In this document: in pieces, positions 58,430 through 64,000 of the stretch
Numbering within the stretch: position 1 is the stretch's first letter
How the letters are laid out: each line of letters opens with the position of its first letter
Assembly (NCBI GenBank): GCA_002841885.1
Contig: PHBE01000010.1
Location: 1 to 64,000 of the forward strand
DNA: 64,000 nucleotides
Source: Deltaproteobacteria bacterium HGW-Deltaproteobacteria-18
GTDB taxonomy: Bacteria; Desulfobacterota; Desulfovibrionia; Desulfovibrionales; Desulfomicrobiaceae
Direction: 5' to 3'
Notes under the pieces: generated by a model
Databases searched by the model: none
What the model saw: the letters and a program-made list of their open reading frames with translations, nothing else
What the model was told of the DNA's origin: nothing
Program-made: the position numbers and the translations under genes

Positions 58430-58480
58430 TGTTGCGAAGAATAGCCCCGCAACTCCAAACATCAACCCACCCACACCACC

Positions 58481-59791
58481 ATGATTGATCGTTATACCCG
58501 CAAGGAAATGGGCGACATTTGGACCCTGGAACAAAAATTCCGGGTCTGGCTTGAAGTAGAGCTGGCCATCTGCGAAGGCTGGCACGCCATGGGCGTCATT
58601 CCGGGCTCGGACATGCAGGCCATAAGAGAAAAGGCCGATTTCGAACTGGACCGAATTCTCGAACTCGAAGAGACCACCAAACACGATGTCATCGCCTTCC
58701 TGACCGCCGTGGAAGAAAAGGTCGGCCCCTCGGCAAGATATATCCATCTCGGCTGCACGTCCTCGGACATTGTCGACACGGCCAACGCCGTGCTGCTGAC
58801 CAGGGCAGGCCGGATCATCCTGGCCGATCTGGACAGGCTGCTGGGTACCCTTGAGACGATGGCCAGGACCTACCAGGGCAGGCTGTGCATGGGGCGCACC
58901 CACGGCATCCACGCCGAGCCGACCAGCTTTGGTCTGAAGATGGCCGTCTTTCACGCCGAGTTCCAGCGTCACAGACAGCGCTGGGTCGATGCCCTGGAGA
59001 ACATCCGCTTCGGCAAGATTTCCGGGGCCGTTGGCACCTACGCCCAGCTCGAACCCGAGCTCGAGGAGCGCGCTCTGACCATCCTCGGTCTTGAGGTCGA
59101 CCCCATCTCCACCCAGGTCATCCAGCGCGACCGCTACGCCCAGTATTTCACCGCCCTGGCGCTCATCGCCGGCGGCATCGAGCGCATCTGTGTGGAACTT
59201 CGGCACCTGCAGCGCACCGAAGTGCTCGAAGTGGAGGAAGGTTTCGGCAAGGGGCAGAAGGGATCGTCGGCCATGCCGCACAAGAAGAACCCCATCTCGG
59301 CCGAGAACCTGACCGGACTCTCCCGCCTGGTTCGCACCAACGCCGTGGCCGCCATGGAAAACATGGCTCTGTGGCACGAGCGCGACATCAGCCATTCGTC
59401 GGTGGAGCGCGTCATCATGCCCGACTCGACCATCATGGTTAACTACATGCTGAACCGTTTGAATGGGCTGCTCGCGAACCTGCGCATCATCCCCGAAAAC
59501 ATGGAACGCAACCTGATGGGCTCCTATGGCCTCTTCTTCTCGCAGCGCGTGCTCATCGCCCTGGTGGAAGCGGGTCTCCCGCGTCAGGAGGCGTATGTCA
59601 TGGTCCAGGCCGTGGCCATGGACTGCTGGCGGGACCGGACCTCGTTCGAGGCCGCCGTGCGCGACAACTCGGGCATCACCGCCCATCTCGACGCCGCCCG
59701 CCTGGACCAGGCCTTTGATCTGAACTATTATCTGCGGCACGAACAAACCGTGTTCAACCGCGTTTTCTCCCAGGGGAAGAAAAATGATTGA
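58481..59791 (+). CDS. purB: adenylosuccinate lyase
   Basis: The 436-residue enzyme of the fumarase/aspartase fold acts twice in purine synthesis. Marks are [48 protein letters not shown] (read in two parts) and the signature [12 protein letters not shown]. Both substrates release fumarate. The stop overlaps the pyrE start by eight bases, so the pair is translationally coupled. Confidence 0.95.
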   Translation: MIDRYTRKEMGDIWTLEQKFRVWLEVELAICEGWHAMGVIPGSDMQAIREKADFELDRILELEETTKHDVIAFLTAVEEKVGPSARYIHLGCTSSDIVDTANAVLLTRAGRIILADLDRLLGTLETMARTYQGRLCMGRTHGIHAEPTSFGLKMAVFHAEFQRHRQRWVDALENIRFGKISGAVGTYAQLEPELEERALTILGLEVDPISTQVIQRDRYAQYFTALALIAGGIERICVELRHLQRTEVLEVEEGFGKGQKGSSAMPHKKNPISAENLTGLSRLVRTNAVAAMENMALWHERDISHSSVERVIMPDSTIMVNYMLNRLNGLLANLRIIPENMERNLMGSYGLFFSQRVLIALVEAGLPRQEAYVMVQAVAMDCWRDRTSFEAAVRDNSGITAHLDAARLDQAFDLNYYLRHEQTVFNRVFSQGKKND

Positions 59792-60347
59792 TCTGAAGAG
59801 ACGCCTGGCCAGGCTGCTCATCGAGAAGTCCTATCTCGAGGGCGACTTCACCCTGACCTCGGGCAAGAAGAGCGACTATTATTTCGATTGCAAGCACACG
59901 GCCCTGCACCCCGAAGGCGCATGGCTCATCGGTAAGCTTTTTCTGGACATGATCCGCGCCAAGGGCGGGGTCAAGGGCGTTGGCGGAATGACGCTGGGCG
60001 CCGACCCACTGGTATCGAGCGTGACCGTGGTTTCCCACCTGGAAGGCTACCCCCTGCCCGGATTCATCATCCGCAAGCAGTCCAAGGGGCACGGCACCAA
60101 CCAGTACCTTGAAGGGCTCAAAAACTTCGAACCGGGCCAGAACGTGTGCCTGCTCGAAGACGTCATCACCACCGGCGGCACGCTGCTCACGGCGGTTGAA
60201 CGCGTGCGCGACCAGGGCCTGAACATCGTCGGCATCATGGGCGTGCTCGACCGGGAGCAGGGCGGCCGGGAGAATCTGGAAAAAGCCGGATTCGAACTGC
60301 AGACCATCTTCACCCGTAAAGAACTGCTCGAAACCGCGAAAAGCTAG
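59784..60347 (+). CDS. pyrE: orotate phosphoribosyltransferase
   Basis: The 187-residue enzyme makes OMP from orotate and PRPP. It has GDFTLTSGKKSDYYFDCK, the loop KSKGHGTNQYLEG-like segment and the PRPP motif VCLLEDVITTGGTLL. It starts inside the end of purB with AGGGGAAG upstream. It completes a purine/pyrimidine pair in one operon. Confidence 0.95.
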   Translation: MIDLKRRLARLLIEKSYLEGDFTLTSGKKSDYYFDCKHTALHPEGAWLIGKLFLDMIRAKGGVKGVGGMTLGADPLVSSVTVVSHLEGYPLPGFIIRKQSKGHGTNQYLEGLKNFEPGQNVCLLEDVITTGGTLLTAVERVRDQGLNIVGIMGVLDREQGGRENLEKAGFELQTIFTRKELLETAKS

Positions 60348-60364
60348 GGAGGCTCCGGCCTCCC
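60347..60364. terminator. short stem-loop at the pyrE stop
   Basis: GGGAGGC pairs with GCCTCCC around four bases. It begins at the last base of the TAG stop codon of pyrE and lacks a clear T run, so it is a weak or rho-assisted terminator candidate, or it may slow readthrough to the next gene. Confidence 0.4.
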
Positions 60365-60374
60365 CCCATAAAAC

Positions 60375-61604
60375 ATGGGTTCCCGCACCTTCATCCTGCT
60401 CGCGGCGTTCCTGTCCTTCTTCTTCGCCGCTCCGGCCCGTTCCCAGGGCTGGAGTCCATCCTTTTCCGCACATCCAAACACCCCTGCGGCATTCATGGCC
60501 GTGGACATGGGCCGGCAACGCGCCTTTGTGGTCCGCAACAAGGATGGGGAACTCAAAAAAATGAGGGATATGTCCTGCACGACAGGCATGCGTGGCGGCG
60601 GCAAGCTCCTGGAGGGCGACCGCAAGACACCCGAAGGCGTCTATTTTCTGGAGGGCAAGGCCACGGGCGGGTTCGACTTCGACAGCTTCGGCAACACGGC
60701 CTTTCCCCTCAATTATCCCAACCCTGTGGACCGCATCCAGGGCAAGACCGGGAACGGGATCATGATCCACGGCCGGGGACGCAGCTTCGGGCCGCGCCAG
60801 ACCCTTGGCTGCGTGGTTCTGGAGAACTACGACGTGGACACTCTGGACCGGCACGTGCGCATCCACGCCACTCCGGTCGTCATCGCCGAATCGGTGAGCC
60901 TGTCGGGCAAGGCCGACCCGCCGCCGGAAATCGTTCTCGGCACCTGGGGATGGATCAAGGCCCGGGAACGGCGCGAGAATGCTTTTTTCGAGATCTACGA
61001 TCCCCTGCGTTTTGAAAAATCATCAAATATGAGCTTTGCCCGCTTCCGGCAGAAAACCCTGCAGGAATTCGCCACCGCCCAGTGGGTCGACATCCGCATG
61101 GAGAATCTGCAGGTCCTGCAGGGACCGGACTACATGGTCTCGGTCTTTGCCCAGCGCACCTTTCCCCACGGGGAACAGGGCTGGCGCAGGCTGTACTGGA
61201 TGCGCCAGGTGGAGTTGTGGAAAATCGTGGGCGAGGAATGGATTCCGCAGAACCTGGGCGGCAGCGTGAATTACACCCAGCTGGCCGGCAAGGAGATTCG
61301 CGAGCGCCTGCGCGAATGCGCAGAGGCCTGGGACAAGGGTGATCTCAAAACCCTGCTGCGGGCCTACGACCGGACCGGCAGCCGCAATGGTGCCCAGGGC
61401 CGCGAAGCCATCGCCGCCTCACTCGATCGCGACCTGGCGGCCAAAAAGGAAAATCCCTACAGCGCCGAACCCGTGGTGCGTGTCACCAAAGAGGGAGTTG
61501 AGGCCAGACTCCAGACGGACGGCCATGCCCGGACCATCCTCTTTCTGCCCGGAGCCTTTGACTCCTGGCTCATTGCAAGCGACGAGACGGCGAAGCAGCC
61601 ATGA
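60375..61604 (+). CDS. L,D-transpeptidase-like (YkuD) exported protein with C-terminal NTF2-like domain
   Basis: The 409-residue protein has a signal peptide (about 1-23), then a YkuD domain with the catalytic block IMIHGRGRSFGPRQTLGC (His132, Cys146). The C-terminal half (about 240-405) looks like a SnoaL/NTF2-type repeat: LLRAYDRTGSRNGAQGREAI and FARFRQKTLQEFATAQWVDIR (in pieces). YkuD enzymes cross-link peptidoglycan or attach lipoproteins in the periplasm; activity here is plausible because His and Cys are kept. It overlaps the next gene by four bases. No ribosome site is strong; the stop-start spacing supports co-transcription. Confidence 0.85.
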   Translation: MGSRTFILLAAFLSFFFAAPARSQGWSPSFSAHPNTPAAFMAVDMGRQRAFVVRNKDGELKKMRDMSCTTGMRGGGKLLEGDRKTPEGVYFLEGKATGGFDFDSFGNTAFPLNYPNPVDRIQGKTGNGIMIHGRGRSFGPRQTLGCVVLENYDVDTLDRHVRIHATPVVIAESVSLSGKADPPPEIVLGTWGWIKARERRENAFFEIYDPLRFEKSSNMSFARFRQKTLQEFATAQWVDIRMENLQVLQGPDYMVSVFAQRTFPHGEQGWRRLYWMRQVELWKIVGEEWIPQNLGGSVNYTQLAGKEIRERLRECAEAWDKGDLKTLLRAYDRTGSRNGAQGREAIAASLDRDLAAKKENPYSAEPVVRVTKEGVEARLQTDGHARTILFLPGAFDSWLIASDETAKQP

Positions 61605-62374
61605 CCTTCACCAACCTGCCCCTGCGCTACATCGAAGAGCACCCCCATTTTATGGACCTCTTCTTGACCCGTGGGTTATGCCCCGAACTCGGCCTTGACG
61701 CCCTGAGCCTCGATACGTTTTCGGCCGATTGGCACAAAAAGACCGCCCGCATTTTTCACGACGCCGGGCTGACCTGCGCCGTGCACCTGCCCTTTTTCGA
61801 CCTGCGTCCGGGAAGCCTGGACCCAATGATCCGCAAAGCAAGCCAAGACCGACTGCTGCAGGCCGTGGATACGGCCGGGATCTATGACCCGGCCCACTTC
61901 ATCGCCCACCTGGACTATCAGCCCGTCATCTATTCCCTTTTTGAAGAGGCATGGCTTGAAAACTCCCTGCATACCTGGGAGATGGTGCTGGATCGGGCCG
62001 GGAGCGTGCCGCTCTACCTTGAAAACGTGTTTGAACTGAGCCCGGATCATCATGTACGCGTGCTGCGGGGGCTTGCAGGCAAGGCCGGAGCCTGCCTGGA
62101 CGTGGGGCACTGGCACTGTTTCGCCGAGGGAAGCAGGTGCGGTAACCTGATGGAATGGATCGAGGCGCTGTCCCCTTTTCGCCTGCACCTGCATCTGCAC
62201 GACAACGATGGGGAATCCGACGCCCATCTTGGACTCGGAGAGGGCACGATCCCCTGGGACCAGCTCTGGACCGGCCTGGCCGGGCGGGAGGCCTCGGCCA
62301 CCTTCGAACCGCACACCGAGGCCGCCTTCGAGGCCACCCAGGACTACCTGCACGCTCACGACGTGAAGTTCTGA
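61601..62374 (+). CDS. TIM-barrel protein of the sugar-phosphate isomerase/epimerase (AP endonuclease 2) superfamily
   Basis: The 257-residue protein has a TIM barrel with metal-ligand-like sites: AVHLPFFDLRPG, FIAHLDYQP, LYLENVFE, ACLDVGHWHCF, LHLHLHDNDGESDAHLGLGEG and FEPHTE. The combination of Glu, Asp-x-x-His and His-x-His-Asp looks like the phosphodiesterase/cobamide-remodelling (CbiR) branch, but that is tentative. It overlaps the YkuD gene by four bases. Its partner may be a lyase or phosphodiester substrate in the cytoplasm. Confidence 0.7.
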   Translation: MTFTNLPLRYIEEHPHFMDLFLTRGLCPELGLDALSLDTFSADWHKKTARIFHDAGLTCAVHLPFFDLRPGSLDPMIRKASQDRLLQAVDTAGIYDPAHFIAHLDYQPVIYSLFEEAWLENSLHTWEMVLDRAGSVPLYLENVFELSPDHHVRVLRGLAGKAGACLDVGHWHCFAEGSRCGNLMEWIEALSPFRLHLHLHDNDGESDAHLGLGEGTIPWDQLWTGLAGREASATFEPHTEAAFEATQDYLHAHDVKF

Positions 62375-62382
62375 ACGAGTGC

Positions 62383-62463
62383 AAATCGCGACACGAATCG
62401 CGACATTTATCACGGCAGACCTTGTAAATCGCGACAAATCCTGACATATCAAGTGTCGTGATT
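62383..62463. repeat. operator-like repeat array AATCGCGACA
   Basis: Copies of AATCGCGACA begin at 62384, 62396 and 62427; the degenerate AATCCTGACA is at 62437, and an inverted relative (TGTCGTGATT) at 62454-62463. They lie in the 119 bases between the TIM-barrel gene and the winged-helix Fic gene, and are not translated. Tandem decamers of this kind before a regulator suggest binding sites. Confidence 0.7.
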
Positions 62464-62493
62464 CGTCATCATTTGTCACAACAAGGTTCGCGC

Positions 62494-63879
62494 ATGCAGA
62501 GTAAACCCCCAAGACACAAAGAAATCCGGCAGCTTCTACGCCAATACCCTGACGGACTGACCAGCACCGCCATCAGCGCGCTTTTGCATAATCCGCCGCA
62601 TCAACGCACGGTGCAACGCTGGCTGGCCGAGCTCGCGGCGGCCGGAGTCGTGACTGTTTCCGGTCGCGCAAGAGCCACCGTGTATCAACTGGACACTTCT
62701 CTTGGCCCCGCACCAGTGCTGCTGTCGGAGCCGTCGTCACCGTTTGACGCCCCTGACGGCATTCCCCTCTCAGAGCAAGGCAGAGAGATTTGCGCCTACG
62801 TAAGGCGGCCACGCACAGGCCGAACCCCCATTGGTTATGACCGAAATTTTCTTGACGACTACGTTCCAAGCCAGACCTGGTATCTGAGCGAGGCGACCAG
62901 AAGGCATCTGCGGAGCATTGGCGAGACGGAAGCGTTCGGCCGACCGGCGGGCACGCATGGCCGGGCCGTCTTGAACCGACTCCTGATTGACTTGTCCTGG
63001 GCCTCGAGCCGTCTGGAGGGCAACACCTACTCCCGGCTTGATACGCAGAAGTTGATCGAATTCGGGCGTCATGCAGAGGGCAAGGGAGCCCAGGACGCCC
63101 AGATGATCCTCAACCACAAGGCGGCCATCGAACTGCTGCTCGACGACGCCGATTCCGTGGGCTTTGACGCGCATACATTCCTCGGCCTGCACGGCCTGCT
63201 CTCGGAAAACCTGATGCCTGACCCGGATGCATCCGGGCGCCTGCGCTTCAGGCCGGTGGAGATCAGCGGCTCGGTCTTCATCCCCCTGGCCATGCCGCAG
63301 GTCATCGAGGAATGTTTTCATGGCATCCTTCAGAAGGCGGCGGCCATTACTGATCCTTTCGAACAGGCGTTTTTCGTGCTGGTCCAACTCCCTTACCTCC
63401 AGCCATTCGAGGATGTGAACAAGCGCGTCTCACGGATCGGGGCCAATATTCCACTGCTCAAAAACAACCTCTCGCCGCTGACATTCATCGACGTTCCGGA
63501 TCGCACATACATCGATGCGATCCTTGGTGTTTATGAAATGAACCGCATCGAACTGCTGCGGGATCTCTTTGTCTGGGCCTACGATCGCTCGGCAAGGGAG
63601 TACGTGGCGGTACGCAAGAGCCTGGCCGAGCCGGATCCGCTGCGCCTGCGCTACAGGCAGCAGTTGCGGGAAATCGTCGTCGATATCGTGCGCACAAGGA
63701 GACAGGATGTGCTGGAGGCCATGGAACGATTTGCGGATGATCAGGTCGAGGCCCAAGACCGGGAGGCCTTTGTCGAGATGGTTCAGGACGAGTTAAAACG
63801 CCTTCACCCCGGAACTCTGGCCAGATACCGGCTTCGGCTTTCCGAGTTCGAGGCGTGGCGAGAAGCGAGAAGGATCTGA
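62494..63879 (+). CDS. winged-helix Fic/DOC family protein with degenerate catalytic motif
   Basis: The 461-residue protein starts with a winged-helix DNA-binding domain (about 8-66: RQLLRQYPDGLTSTAI, HQRTVQRWLAELAAAGVV). Fic domain follows: the inhibitory-helix motif SSRLEGN (S171xxxE175G) and then Q303-PFEDVNKR, where family enzymes have HPFxDGNxR. So the catalytic His is Gln and the first Gly is Val. Most Fic proteins add AMP to proteins. Here activity is doubtful, and the domain may sense a nucleotide and control the DNA-binding part. Its own upstream repeats suggest autoregulation. AAGG precedes the ATG. The adjacent toxin-antitoxin partner is missing. Confidence 0.85.
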   Translation: MQSKPPRHKEIRQLLRQYPDGLTSTAISALLHNPPHQRTVQRWLAELAAAGVVTVSGRARATVYQLDTSLGPAPVLLSEPSSPFDAPDGIPLSEQGREICAYVRRPRTGRTPIGYDRNFLDDYVPSQTWYLSEATRRHLRSIGETEAFGRPAGTHGRAVLNRLLIDLSWASSRLEGNTYSRLDTQKLIEFGRHAEGKGAQDAQMILNHKAAIELLLDDADSVGFDAHTFLGLHGLLSENLMPDPDASGRLRFRPVEISGSVFIPLAMPQVIEECFHGILQKAAAITDPFEQAFFVLVQLPYLQPFEDVNKRVSRIGANIPLLKNNLSPLTFIDVPDRTYIDAILGVYEMNRIELLRDLFVWAYDRSAREYVAVRKSLAEPDPLRLRYRQQLREIVVDIVRTRRQDVLEAMERFADDQVEAQDREAFVEMVQDELKRLHPGTLARYRLRLSEFEAWREARRI

Positions 63880-63886
63880 AGATATG

Positions 63887-63958
63887 AAAAAGCCCCGTAC
63901 GCAGAATGCGAACCATCGATGTGCTGATCGAGACATTCTGCGTGCAGGGCTGCTTTAA
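63887..63958 (+). terminator. terminator-like long stem-loop after the Fic gene
   Basis: AGCCCCGTACGCAGAATG pairs imperfectly with CATTCTGCGTGCAGGGCT over a 25-base loop, followed by GCTTTAAAA. It most likely ends the Fic transcript. The rest of the window to 64000 shows no gene I can support. Confidence 0.6.
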
Positions 63959-64000
63959 AATCACGATGAAAGAAAACGCGGTGGGGATGTATTCCCCGTA

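Overview
The window reads as chromosomal DNA of a GC-rich anaerobic deltaproteobacterium, most likely a sulfate reducer of the Desulfovibrionales (Desulfomicrobium-like). This is inferred from the gene set: a di-heme fumarate reductase next to a two-subunit iron-sulfur fumarase and malic enzyme, a fused indolepyruvate:ferredoxin oxidoreductase, a DUF39 homocysteine-synthesis protein, a NhaR-like regulator, and a very divergent DnaA. I saw no rRNA, tRNA, CRISPR array or intact transposon.

Layout. 0-3.3 kb: a type VI secretion VgrG spike with its DUF4123 adaptor, read leftwards, but the effector expected next is missing or broken and the window edge looks like mobile-element debris. 3.7-8.2 kb: an RND efflux pair without an outer-membrane partner. 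8.3-11.3 kb: RlmI methyltransferase, a TonB-like energy transducer and a small membrane protein. 11.4-17.9 kb: a leftward C4-dicarboxylate block (malic enzyme, fumarase beta and alpha, fumarate reductase B, A, C), interrupted upstream of malic enzyme by an intergenic repeat element with long inverted ends. 18.1-33.1 kb: mixed household and stress genes (copper ATPase, HDOD protein, GyrI-like protein, truncated secretin-like protein, alanine dehydrogenase, FetAB iron transporter, nitroreductase, uracil-DNA glycosylase family protein, LysE exporter, patatin, M16 protease). 33.2-39.3 kb: fused IorAB, an acidic unknown protein, PurE/PurK and a LysR regulator. 39.5-55.5 kb: an unbroken leftward run holding a TPR lipoprotein, HisG, HisI, RlmN, a catalytically degenerate tRNA-nucleotidyltransferase/HD relative, a sigma-54 activator, PyrC, PyrB with an apparent attenuator and leader peptide, GyrA, GyrB, DnaN and DnaA. 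55.6-63.9 kb: an unbroken rightward run of DUF39 and DUF362 proteins, a 36-residue basic peptide, FmdB, PurB, PyrE, an L,D-transpeptidase-like protein, a TIM-barrel protein and a winged-helix Fic protein.

The divergence of two long co-directional runs exactly at dnaA (about 55.5-55.6 kb), together with dnaA-dnaN-gyrB-gyrA, suggests proximity to the replication origin, although I found no DnaA-box cluster.

The most unusual items are the pyrB leader (an arginine-rich 44-codon frame read through a strong terminator and overlapping pyrB), the CCA/HD-like protein that has lost the signature residues of both catalytic centres, the Fic protein with a broken Fic motif behind an array of AATCGCGACA repeats, the emptied T6SS cargo slot, and the repeat element at 13.0-13.2 kb. 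Nucleotide biosynthesis genes (purE, purK, pyrB, pyrC, purB, pyrE) are spread on both sides of the replication cluster.
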